From Sphingobacteriia bacterium (GTDB lineage: Bacteria > Bacteroidota > Bacteroidia > Bacteroidales > UBA7960), in NCBI GenBank assembly GCA_011390575.1, contig JAABSE010000012.1:1-60684 (forward strand): 60,684 nucleotides of DNA, given 5' to 3'. The notes under the pieces were generated by a model. That model had not been told where the DNA came from and made no database searches. It saw only the letters and a program-made list of their open reading frames with translations. The translations under genes were made by a program, and so were the position numbers. Shown piece by piece: positions 36,487-44,739 of the stretch (the stretch's first letter is position 1; every line of letters begins with the position of its first letter).

Positions 36487-36520
36487 TTACGTAAACATAA
36501 ACTGTGTTATTTACGTAAAT
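36487..36520. promoter_or_regulatory. Tandem TTACGTAA palindromes (candidate operator)
   Basis: TTACGTAA at 36487-36494 and again within the 12-base perfect palindrome ATTTACGTAAAT at 36509-36520, centres 24 bases apart (just over two helical turns). A degenerate ATTTACC follows at 36531. They lie some 200 bases upstream of the -7 box at 36713 of the lipoprotein gene, in an otherwise empty 344-base gap after nadE. Confidence 0.5.
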
Positions 36521-36712
36521 TGCACGTGTCATTTACCGCTGCAAATCTGTTGATTTCTTTGGCTGTTAAAAACTAACACAAGTTTCGTTTCGTCGAAAGC
36601 AAAACGGTAAATCATTGCAAATATTGACGTATTAATGGATTAATTGCAAAGTGCAAAAACCAGAGTTGTTGTCTTTGCAAGAGGAAAAACCACATCGTTA
36701 ACTTTATTTAAT

Positions 36713-36720
36713 TACCTTTG
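36713..36720 (+). promoter_or_regulatory. Bacteroidota -7 element for the 36801 lipoprotein gene
   Basis: TACCTTTG is an exact TAnnTTTG match, 81 bases before the ATG. No TTTG at standard -33 spacing. Confidence 0.4.
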
Positions 36721-36800
36721 ATTCACCGTGTTAAACAGTTAGATTTGTCCGGATCATTTACAGATATCAACACAATTTGTCAATCTAAAAATTCACCAAG

Positions 36801-38195
36801 ATGATACAAGCCCCCATGAGTGGATTAAGGAGTACTCTGACAATAGTATTTACAATACTTGTATTTTTCACGGCTTGTGAGAAAGATCAGCCCCCCCTTG
36901 ATAAAACTGAGGTTCAAGGTGTTGCCTATGATGCCCTTACATTCACCGGGCTGGATGGCGCAGTGGTAACCATCATGCCAGCAGCCACTTCCGGAGAAAA
37001 TTCCGGCGAATGGCAAACTACCGTTGGACAGGATGGTGAATTTGTGCTGGAAGAAATACCGGTTGGCTTATACGATATGTTTATCGAGCACCCTGACTAC
37101 AAGCAAATGTTTTCCAACGATATAAATCTGACCAAAGATGGTTCATTTGTTGCTTTTTTACCAGCCACAAAAGACCTGGAAAACCCAATTGGAGGGATAA
37201 CCGGTATTGTAACCAATACTGACGGCACCCTTCTTCAATATGCCAATGTGGCCATAAGTGCGCAGCAGGACTCAATAACCAACGGGTACTTTGCATCCAC
37301 AACTACCAATGAAAACGGACAATTCTTCATTGGAGCAGTACCCTTGCAGAGTACACAGGAGTTTAAGGTAAGGTGTATAGCCGAAGGATATGAACCTCAG
37401 GTCATTCAAAACATCAACATTCTTCACAACGAGATGATTGTGCTGCAAATAATCATGGAGGATGAAGGCCCCTCAAACCTTATTTTTTATGAAGGGTTTG
37501 AAGGAGAAACGAGCGAATGGGAGAAAACCGGTTTCTGGCATGTGCAACAAAATACAGAAATATACAATAGTGCCTATCCGGAATTTGTGAAGCTTGCACC
37601 CAACGATTATTCGCAGGCAAGAATACCCAATGCATACAAAGGGAGCAGATTGGCCTGGTATGGTGATACGGCAACGGGCAACTTCCTGGGAGAACAGAGT
37701 TCTTACGATACTCCTTTAAGCGGAGGCACCAGTGTTTCTCCCAATAAGGGAGAGATGACTTCCCCTGTTATCAATCTTTGGGAGTATACAGAAGCCAGCC
37801 TTCATTTCTGGTCGTGGTTTGAAATTGAAAGTGTAAATCCCAATCAATACGGTTACGACAAGATGGAAGTATTTGTACTTACTTCCGATGGAAATGTTGA
37901 GTTGCTGGGCAAGCTGAATCCATACATCGATCCGCTCATTCCCGAAAGATTGTCAATTCCTTATACTTCAGGAGGATTTAATCAGGCTCCGGTCTGGAAG
38001 TATGAAACATTTGATTTGGGCAAATACGCAGGAACAGCCATCCGGCTGAAATTCTCTTTCGATACCCGCGATGCCCTTTATAATGGCTTCAGGGGATGGT
38101 TTCTTGATGAGGTGTCGATTCTGGATAAGGCAGCAGAAAACACAAAATCCGGCTTTGACCCTACCCGGCCGCTGATGGAAAGAAGTACTTACTAA
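36801..38195 (+). CDS. Carboxypeptidase-regulatory-like lipoprotein
   Basis: 464 residues. Lipobox ending at Cys26 (VFFTAC). Two consecutive carboxypeptidase-regulatory-like beta domains (about 38-115, VQGVAYDALTFTGLDGAVVTI; and 130-213, GGITGIVTNTDGTLLQYANVAI, each with a G-x-F-x-x-x-x-V/I-P turn) precede a C-terminal region (about 225-450) that begins NLIFYEGFEGETSEWEKTGFWHV and ends FRGWFLDEVSILD. That last part resembles choice-of-anchor/MAM-like beta-sandwich domains of surface proteins. It is probably exposed on the outer membrane. A second Met five residues in is an alternative start. Confidence 0.78.
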   Translation: MIQAPMSGLRSTLTIVFTILVFFTACEKDQPPLDKTEVQGVAYDALTFTGLDGAVVTIMPAATSGENSGEWQTTVGQDGEFVLEEIPVGLYDMFIEHPDYKQMFSNDINLTKDGSFVAFLPATKDLENPIGGITGIVTNTDGTLLQYANVAISAQQDSITNGYFASTTTNENGQFFIGAVPLQSTQEFKVRCIAEGYEPQVIQNINILHNEMIVLQIIMEDEGPSNLIFYEGFEGETSEWEKTGFWHVQQNTEIYNSAYPEFVKLAPNDYSQARIPNAYKGSRLAWYGDTATGNFLGEQSSYDTPLSGGTSVSPNKGEMTSPVINLWEYTEASLHFWSWFEIESVNPNQYGYDKMEVFVLTSDGNVELLGKLNPYIDPLIPERLSIPYTSGGFNQAPVWKYETFDLGKYAGTAIRLKFSFDTRDALYNGFRGWFLDEVSILDKAAENTKSGFDPTRPLMERSTY

Positions 38196-38282
38196 AGTCT
38201 GGTATTTGAAGTCATTTAAAGATACAAAACGACCGTCCTAAAAGCTATAAAACAGCAAGCAGATGTTACGGACGATTGATAT

Positions 38283-38320
38283 AAAAAAAACCAAAGAACT
38301 GAAAAGTCTTTGGTTTTTTT
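38283..38320. terminator. Bidirectional Rho-independent terminator
   Basis: Stem AAAAAAACCAAAGA / TCTTTGGTTTTTTT with a 9-base loop, between the convergent lipoprotein and nfu genes. T-tracts on both strands. Confidence 0.9.
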
Positions 38321-38380
38321 ATTTAAACACACCATGATTCAGAACATTTCTGAAAAGGCAAATATCCGGTTTTGGATGGA

Positions 38381-38641
38381 TTAATGTACGTTCATGTTAA
38401 TGGCTTCTACAGATTTAATTTCGGGAATGGCTTTTTTCATGGCCTGCTCCACTCCTGCTTTCAGTGTCATTGTGCTCATGGGGCATGATCCACATGCACC
38501 CAACAGCTCCACATTAACCACATTGTCATCAGTAAGCTCCACAAAACGAATATTACCTCCGTCAGCCTCCAAATAAGGTCTGATTTGGTCTATTACGGCT
38601 TCCACTTTTCTGATCATTTCGGCATTTTGACTGTTATTCAT
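38381..38641 (-). CDS. NifU-like iron-sulfur carrier (Nfu)
   Basis: 86 residues; the whole protein is the NifU C-terminal domain: IRPYLEADGGNIRFVEL and the cluster-binding C-x-x-C at Cys50/Cys53 (GACGSCPMSTMTL). It hands 4Fe-4S clusters to apo-proteins. It is 45 bases downstream of mrp, itself an iron-sulfur carrier ATPase, making a functional pair. Confidence 0.95.
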   Translation of the reverse strand: MNNSQNAEMIRKVEAVIDQIRPYLEADGGNIRFVELTDDNVVNVELLGACGSCPMSTMTLKAGVEQAMKKAIPEIKSVEAINMNVH

Positions 38642-38686
38642 ATAAAGAAATTTTAAAAGGGTGAATATATCAGGGGTTATTTTAAA

Positions 38687-39781
38687 TTAAGCTTTTAATA
38701 CCGGGTTAACATCTCCGGCATTGAGTATAGAAATCCGGCTTGCCAGTTTACCGGCAATTTCATCAAAGTAAGGTTTCGCCAGGTTATTTTCGTTCAGTAC
38801 TGCGGGAACACCACTATCTCCTGACTGGCAAACACTTTGCACAATAGGAATCTCACCAAGAAAAGGGATATTCATTTCCTGAGCGAGATTTTTGCATCCC
38901 CCATTTCCAAACAAGTAATATCGGTTATCGGGTAATTCAGCCGGAGTAAACCACGCCATATTTTCCACCAACCCTAAAATCTTTACTCCTACCTTTGAGT
39001 TCTCAAACATAGCCACAGCCTTACGGGCATCGGCAAGAGCCACCTCCTGGGGAGTACTTACAACCACTGCACCCGTAAGCTTAAGGGTTTGAACCAATGA
39101 CAAATGAATATCTCCGGTGCCGGGTGGCAAATCAATAAACATATAATCAAGCTCTCCCCATTTTACCTCAGTAAAAAGTTGTTTGAGAGCTCCTGATGCC
39201 ATAGGCCCACGCCATATCAGTGCTTTGGAAGCATCTACAAAGAATCCGATTGACATGAGAGAAATCCCATATTTTTGCATTGGAATCACTTTAACCTTGC
39301 CATTCTCCTCTACAGATGTTAATTCTTTATCAACTGCACCAAACATAATAGGCACCGATGGTCCGTATATGTCTGCATCTACAAGTGCCACCTTTGCGCC
39401 TGAAGCAGCAAGCGAAAGAGCAAGGTTGGCGGCTACGGTAGATTTCCCTACCCCACCTTTGCCACTGGCAATGGCGATTATATTTTTAACTCCGGGAAGG
39501 AAATCTTCTGTTGTCTCTTTTTTTGCTGCCAATGTGCGGGATTCAAAAACTATTTCTGTTTCAGCATCCGCATCTACATGTTCCTTTATTGATTGAATAC
39601 ATGCCTTTTTCAAACTTTCTTTAAAGGGACAGGCAGGCGTAGTAAGGTATATGGTAAACGATATTTTATTTCCTTCGATTTCAAGGTTACGTATCATCCC
39701 CAGGCTGACCAAATCCTTTTTCAGGTCAGGATCTATCACCCTGGAAAGCGCAAGCATCACATTATCAATGGTTATAGCCAT
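38687..39781 (-). CDS. mrp: Mrp/ApbC-type P-loop iron-sulfur carrier ATPase
   Basis: 364 residues. N-terminal MIP18-like domain (about 1-80), then a deviant Walker A GKGGVGKST (107-115), VDADIYGPS and DYMFIDLPPGTGD. In many relatives a C-x-x-C pair follows ENM...; here the segment reads ENMAWFTPAELPDNRYYLFG, with no cysteine pair, and a single Cys lies later in NGGCKN. From memory this form is common in Bacteroidota. Likely transfers iron-sulfur clusters; adjacent nfu supports it. Confidence 0.93.
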   Translation of the reverse strand: MAITIDNVMLALSRVIDPDLKKDLVSLGMIRNLEIEGNKISFTIYLTTPACPFKESLKKACIQSIKEHVDADAETEIVFESRTLAAKKETTEDFLPGVKNIIAIASGKGGVGKSTVAANLALSLAASGAKVALVDADIYGPSVPIMFGAVDKELTSVEENGKVKVIPMQKYGISLMSIGFFVDASKALIWRGPMASGALKQLFTEVKWGELDYMFIDLPPGTGDIHLSLVQTLKLTGAVVVSTPQEVALADARKAVAMFENSKVGVKILGLVENMAWFTPAELPDNRYYLFGNGGCKNLAQEMNIPFLGEIPIVQSVCQSGDSGVPAVLNENNLAKPYFDEIAGKLASRISILNAGDVNPVLKA

Positions 39782-39957
39782 TATCTTTATTTAGATTAAA
39801 TTCATGTAAAAATAATACTTTTTTAAGTTGTAACAAAATAAACAAATCTGTATACGCTGACAGCAATACATGGTGCTATGAGTTAACACTCAACGAAGAA
39901 GTAATACAGGGAGGAAAAGCAGATTGAGAATAATTGTTAAACCATTCCATTGCTCTG

Positions 39958-40287
39958 TTAAAGCATTTCATCGGAAGGGTCCCAGAAGTGATGGGAGAAA
40001 TTCATAATACGATCATCTTCGATCCTTATGCCCTCATTTTCCAGCAGTTGCTGCATCATACCAGGGTCGCCGAAATGATGTTTGCCTGTGAGCACACCCT
40101 TACGGTTTACCACCCTGTGGGCAGGGATTTGGGAGTCGAAGGTATGAGAATGGTTCATGGCCCAGCCTACCATTCGGGCAGAGCCGGCAGATCCCAGATA
40201 ACGTGCGATTGCCCCGTAGGAAGTTACTTTTCCGTAAGGGATAAGCTTTACAACTTCATAAACCTTAATAAAAAATGATTCTTCCAT
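39958..40287 (-). CDS. Alkyltransferase-like (ATL) DNA-binding protein
   Basis: 109 residues from ATG at 40287. Matches the DNA-binding domain of O6-alkylguanine-DNA methyltransferases (YGKVTSYGAIARYLGSAGSARMVGWAM) but the active site PCHR is replaced by PAHRVV (Ala56), so it cannot accept the alkyl group. ATL proteins bind O6-alkylguanine lesions, flip them out and recruit nucleotide excision repair. The short length without the N-terminal domain also fits ATL. TTG-initiated extension of six codons rejected. Confidence 0.9.
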   Translation of the reverse strand: MEESFFIKVYEVVKLIPYGKVTSYGAIARYLGSAGSARMVGWAMNHSHTFDSQIPAHRVVNRKGVLTGKHHFGDPGMMQQLLENEGIRIEDDRIMNFSHHFWDPSDEML

Positions 40288-40334
40288 AAGGATTTTTCGC
40301 GGCAAGATTTAACTAATGATGAGCATAAGTTTGA

Positions 40335-41015
40335 TTATTCTTCGTTGCGAAGACGAAAATGGGCAAAACAGATTTTCTCTCCTTTTTCGAGGAACATGTT
40401 TTCGTAATAGGTTTTTATCCCCAGGATAACCGGGTCAACGCCATTGGGCTGACCATACAAATCGGGGGTTGCCACCAGCAGGTTATGCTTATATTCCCTG
40501 ATTACATCAAGGGTAAAATCATATAACAAAGCATTATCTGTTTTCAGGTAAACAGAACCATCGGGTGTAAGAATGTTTTTATACCGACGGAGAAAGGCAG
40601 GAGAAGTTAATCTCTTTTTCACCCTGGGTTTGTTGAGCTGCGGGTCGGGAAAGGTTACCCATATGCCGGAAATTTCTTCTTTATCAAAAAAGCATTCAAT
40701 ATGCTCTGCCTGGATACGAAGAAATCCCACGTTCGACATACCCATTTCCAGGGCAAATTTAGCGCCGGTCCACAGCCGGTTGCCTTTTATATCTATTCCG
40801 ATAAAATTATATTCGGGGAAGGCCTCAGCCAGTCCAACGGTATATTCACCTTTTCCGCAACCCACTTCCAGAATGATGGGGTTATCGTTGCAAAAAAACT
40901 TTTGCCCCCATTGTCCTTTGAGCGGGTAATCGCTCACCGGGAAGCGATACCCGGGTTGAACAACGTTGGCAAAAGCATTTATTTCTGTAAACTTGCGATG
41001 CTTATTTTTGGGCAC
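40335..41015 (-). CDS. trmB: tRNA (guanine-N7)-methyltransferase
   Basis: 226 residues. SAM-binding EVGCGKGEYTVGLA, NFIGIDIKGNRLW, and the family block WVTFPDPQLNKPRVKKRLTSP. Makes m7G46 in the variable loop of tRNAs. Sits 30 bases after the SPOR-domain gene and 47 bases before the ATL gene. Confidence 0.96.
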   Translation of the reverse strand: MPKNKHRKFTEINAFANVVQPGYRFPVSDYPLKGQWGQKFFCNDNPIILEVGCGKGEYTVGLAEAFPEYNFIGIDIKGNRLWTGAKFALEMGMSNVGFLRIQAEHIECFFDKEEISGIWVTFPDPQLNKPRVKKRLTSPAFLRRYKNILTPDGSVYLKTDNALLYDFTLDVIREYKHNLLVATPDLYGQPNGVDPVILGIKTYYENMFLEKGEKICFAHFRLRNEE

Positions 41016-41045
41016 TACGAATAATTCAATTGAGAGTAAATCTGT

Positions 41046-42227
41046 TTAACGATGCAGCACCCAGGCATTGGGATGAATTTCTTTGGCTTTCTGGAGTTCA
41101 CGCTCAGCTTCCTGTAAATCGTAATAATATCCATAGGAAACCCGGTAAAATCCCAGTCGGTTGACAGGGAAGACACTTGCAGTGCGGGCCCCCTTGGTGC
41201 GAAGTTCTTCTGCAAGAATCAAGGCACTGTGCTCTTCCTCGAAACTCCCTACAATGATGTAATAAACAGGACGTCCGGATTCCGGCGCAGGAGGAGCAAC
41301 GGTGGGATCAAATGCTTCTTCCACAACGGGCTCAGGTTCGGTTGCAGCTTCAGGTTCTGCTGTTTCAGTCATAACGGTTTCAGTTACAACCGGATCTTCG
41401 CTGGTAAAAACCGACTTATCTCCAAAAATATATTCATAGTTAAAAGCCAGCACAATAATAATTATCAACAGAGGCACTACAGTGAAAGCAACCCATTTCA
41501 GTGCAGGGGGCAAGCCACCGCTTCTTGTTCTTTTCTCTTCCTCTTCTTTGCTTTGGGAGGAAGACGATTTCTGGTTAACAGGCTCCTGAAATGTTCTGAG
41601 GGGTGTAGGAGTGCCCGGAGCCTTTTGTCCTGATGGGGAAGCAACAGGTTGGCTTGCCGCTTCAGGCTTCTTCTCTTCTTTTTTCTCGTCCTGCTTTTCC
41701 GCTTCTCTGGATTTTTCAGTTTCTGCAGGCTTTTCGTCCTTTACTGGTGGAGTTTCTTTGCGTGCATTTTCGATTACTTTATCCAGTTCGGTTTTGGCCT
41801 CCTCTTCCGATTTTTTTGCAGGTTCTTTTACACTGCTCATTCCAATGGAATCGTTGAGGTAGTTAACAGACTTATCGGGGTCGAACACAATCACACCGCT
41901 TTGATCCATAGAGAATTTGCCAATATTTTCCAGTTCAACCTTTTTGCCTGACTTGAGCGAATTCTTCATTTCAGCCACAAAGTTGGTAACAAATTCTCTG
42001 GCCTGCTGACTGCCGATTTGCTCTTTTCTTGCGATGTATTCAATCAGCAAACCTCCGCCCGATTTATTCTTCTCATTAAAAGTAATTACTTTCGAAGGAG
42101 ATTCAACCTTTTTTAGCTCAGGAATAAACTTAGCAGGAATATACTTTGTAGAAAACTCCCCCAAATCAGGAAGAATAACAAAATCATTCTCAAACAACAA
42201 TTCGCTGATGTACTTACCTATTTTCAT
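41046..42227 (-). CDS. HU-like and SPOR-domain membrane protein
   Basis: 393 residues with three parts. The N-terminus (about 1-125) holds two HU/CCDC81-like modules: KIGKYISELLFENDFVILPDLGEF, then KKVELENIGKFSMDQSGVIVFDP. A long Lys/Glu/Pro-rich low-complexity linker follows, then one membrane helix (about 243-268, WVAFTVVPLLIIIIVLAFNY). The periplasmic end (about 315-393) is a SPOR domain (VYYIIVGSFEEEHSALILAEELRTKG), which binds septal glycan strands stripped of stem peptides. Topology is cytosolic HU-like domain, membrane, periplasmic SPOR. Likely a septum-localised protein; the cytosolic domain's partner is unknown. Confidence 0.88.
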   Translation of the reverse strand: MKIGKYISELLFENDFVILPDLGEFSTKYIPAKFIPELKKVESPSKVITFNEKNKSGGGLLIEYIARKEQIGSQQAREFVTNFVAEMKNSLKSGKKVELENIGKFSMDQSGVIVFDPDKSVNYLNDSIGMSSVKEPAKKSEEEAKTELDKVIENARKETPPVKDEKPAETEKSREAEKQDEKKEEKKPEAASQPVASPSGQKAPGTPTPLRTFQEPVNQKSSSSQSKEEEEKRTRSGGLPPALKWVAFTVVPLLIIIIVLAFNYEYIFGDKSVFTSEDPVVTETVMTETAEPEAATEPEPVVEEAFDPTVAPPAPESGRPVYYIIVGSFEEEHSALILAEELRTKGARTASVFPVNRLGFYRVSYGYYYDLQEAERELQKAKEIHPNAWVLHR

Positions 42228-42458
42228 AATACGAGTTTTTTTATGAATCTCAGAATTCGCAGTTAATATTTATTCACATTACAGACGTAAACGTAAATTT
42301 CTCTTTTCCGATACTGTTCAATCAGTCAGATTTTTAAGTGTTTATACGCAAATAATCGTGCGAAGTTATAAAAAACAATCCAAAAAAATTTCAAACTGAA
42401 CATATTTTCGCTAAATCCAAAGGTTGCGGAGCTTTTGAAAACAAAAAACAGGTGACTT

Positions 42459-43199
42459 CTACCGGAAATGGTTCAAATCTTCAGGGGTGTCTACAGCATG
42501 AGATTCCAGGTTAGTAATGCGGGTGTGAATCTGAAAACCATTTTCCAGCCAGCGCAATTGCTCAAGCGATTCGGTATTTTCAAGAAAACCCCTTTTCAAA
42601 CGGGTGATTTCTTTCAAGACTTTGAACCGGTAGGCATACATACCAATGTGTTTGTAATAATCTGCCCCGGTTATCCAGTCCTTCTTTTCTTTTCCTCTAA
42701 AGAAAGGAATGGGAGAACGACTGAAATAAAGTGCTTTTCCTGAATTGTCAACCACCACCTTTACAACATTTTCATTAAACAGTGCACCTTCGTCATCAAT
42801 CTTCCTGATCAAGGTAGCTATGGCAACCCCTTTATTGTCAAAGCACCGGCAAATGTCCTGAATTTGTTCGGGATAAATAAAGGGCTCGTCACCCTGTATG
42901 TTTACAATCACATCGTCCGGTTGGATGTTCCATTGGTCTTTCAGAGCAGCAGCAGCCTCAAAACATCGGTCGGTACCGCTGGGATGCTCCGGACTTGTAT
43001 AAACTACATGACCGAATTTCTCCACATGTTTGTAAATCCTCTCATCGTCGGTTGCCACCACTACAGCAGCAAAGCACCCTGACTCCAGGGCCTGATCATA
43101 AACCCTGTGAATCATCGACTTTCCCTTTATTTCAACGAGGGGTTTGCCGGGGAAACGGGTGGAAGCATATCTTGCCGGAATAATTCCTATAAACTGCAT
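42459..43199 (-). CDS. kdsB: CMP-Kdo synthetase
   Basis: 246 residues. Start motif FIGIIPARYASTRFPGKPL, substrate loop ATDDERI, and NIQGDEPFI. Activates Kdo as CMP-Kdo for LPS core assembly in the cytosol, so the organism makes Kdo-containing LPS. Confidence 0.97.
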   Translation of the reverse strand: MQFIGIIPARYASTRFPGKPLVEIKGKSMIHRVYDQALESGCFAAVVVATDDERIYKHVEKFGHVVYTSPEHPSGTDRCFEAAAALKDQWNIQPDDVIVNIQGDEPFIYPEQIQDICRCFDNKGVAIATLIRKIDDEGALFNENVVKVVVDNSGKALYFSRSPIPFFRGKEKKDWITGADYYKHIGMYAYRFKVLKEITRLKRGFLENTESLEQLRWLENGFQIHTRITNLESHAVDTPEDLNHFR

Positions 43200-43235
43200 G
43201 TCTTAAAATTCCCTGATTAACGTTTTGAATCCCGG

Positions 43236-43850
43236 TTAAAAAAGGCCATGGATTTCGGCATCAATCTTCTGAATTACCTCACCAAGGTCGTTGGGTCTTT
43301 CTGAAAACTTGTTGTTGTCCACATCAATCACCAGCAGTTTGCCATGCTTATAGCCATCAATCCATTCGTTGTATCTTTCGTTCAAACTCTTGAGGTAATC
43401 CAGTCGTATAGTGTTTTCATAATCGCGTCCTCTTTTCTGTATCTGGCTTACGAGGGTAGGCACAGAAGCTTTGAGGTAAATGAGCAGATCCGGTGGCTCT
43501 ATAAAAGAGCTCATCAGTTCGAAAAGGCTGGAATAGTTCTCAAAATCCCGCGAAGACATCAATCCCATGGTATGCAGGTTGGGAGCAAAGATATAGGCAT
43601 CTTCGTAGATGGTCCTGTCCTGAATTACAGTTTTCCCACTTTTACGGATATCAACAATCTGGCGAAACCGGCTGTTAAGAAAATAAATCTGCAGGTTGAA
43701 AGACCAACGGTGCATATCTTCATAAAAGTTATTCAGATAAGGATTGGTTTCCACATCCTCATAATGGGCTTCCCAGTGGTAATGTTTTGAGAGCAATCCG
43801 GCAAGGGTTGTTTTACCCGAACCAATATTTCCGGCAATGGCTATGTGCAT
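43236..43850 (-). CDS. Deoxynucleoside kinase
   Basis: 204 residues. P-loop GNIGSGKTT (7-15), substrate-binding VETNPYLNNFYEDM, the DRT/ERS-like motif QDRTIYEDAYIF, and the lid segment QKRGRDYENTI. Belongs to the dCK/dGK family that phosphorylates deoxynucleosides for salvage; the exact substrate cannot be read from sequence. 36 bases from kdsB. Confidence 0.92.
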   Translation of the reverse strand: MHIAIAGNIGSGKTTLAGLLSKHYHWEAHYEDVETNPYLNNFYEDMHRWSFNLQIYFLNSRFRQIVDIRKSGKTVIQDRTIYEDAYIFAPNLHTMGLMSSRDFENYSSLFELMSSFIEPPDLLIYLKASVPTLVSQIQKRGRDYENTIRLDYLKSLNERYNEWIDGYKHGKLLVIDVDNNKFSERPNDLGEVIQKIDAEIHGLF

Positions 43851-43890
43851 ATTTTAAAACTTAAGATGTTAAAACTATTTCAGGAAGTAT

Positions 43891-44739
43891 TCAAAAGAGT
43901 TCTCCTGCAAATTCAAATATTTTTAGCGATGACTGTGTTTGCAGATAAAGAACTTGCTTGTTCTTCACAAAAAAGGACTGCGGTTTCGATTCAGGCAACA
44001 AAAATACATTTTCCTGTTTAAGAAAAAAATCGTAGCTGTACAATTTATCATCTATCACATACAAGACCTTATTACCTAGTATCTGAAAATGATGGGTTTG
44101 AATATGCGGAATGCGGAAAATAAAATTGGAGTGCAGATCGAATATCCACAAACCATTGGCTGCTAAAAAAACCTGGTCGTCTTTTTCGGTCATGTACCTG
44201 ACCTGTCCCATGGCAGGAAACTCAAGACTCAAATCCTGCCCTTTGACTTCGGTATTTCCGCGAAAATCAAAACGTGACAGCTGAAATGCATTGGGAAACC
44301 AGGCCCAGAAACCATTTTTGTGGGAAAAGCATACAACGGAGGGCAGATCAGTGGCATGCAATTCTCTCCCCTGGAACCTGTTTTTCTCCATTAAGTTTTT
44401 ATCGAGTAACACAACATTTCCAAAATCCTTAAAAAACACAAGAATATTCAGGGGGTCATCAAAACGAACATCCGTGACGGGTCCTGACTGGCGATGGCTG
44501 TAGGCAATAAATTCTCCGTCAGGTGTGTACTTGCCAAGCATCCCATTGTTAACGGTATATATATTTCCAAGCCCATCTGCTCCCGCCATCCCTTGAATAT
44601 GGGCAAACTCCTCCATGAGTGTAAATTGCTGTGCGCCGGCATCTCCCCTTGAAAGGCAAATAACTGAAAGCAAAATAAAAGCCAACCCATAGGTAAGGGA
44701 AAAGCTTTTAACCGAGAAATTCAAGGATTTCATCCACAT
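43891..44739 (-). CDS. Exported beta-propeller-like protein, function unknown
   Basis: 282 residues. Signal-like N-terminus (1-36, to GAQQF), then repeated short strands typical of a propeller: GADGLGNIYTVNNGMLGKYTPDGEFI, FGNVVLLDKNLME, NGLWIFDLHSNFIFRI, DDKLYSYDFFL. No catalytic motif. The start overlaps the end of the GH3 gene by 32 bases (26 if the Met at 44733 is used), so the two are translationally linked. No function known. Confidence 0.65.
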   Translation of the reverse strand: MWMKSLNFSVKSFSLTYGLAFILLSVICLSRGDAGAQQFTLMEEFAHIQGMAGADGLGNIYTVNNGMLGKYTPDGEFIAYSHRQSGPVTDVRFDDPLNILVFFKDFGNVVLLDKNLMEKNRFQGRELHATDLPSVVCFSHKNGFWAWFPNAFQLSRFDFRGNTEVKGQDLSLEFPAMGQVRYMTEKDDQVFLAANGLWIFDLHSNFIFRIPHIQTHHFQILGNKVLYVIDDKLYSYDFFLKQENVFLLPESKPQSFFVKNKQVLYLQTQSSLKIFEFAGELF

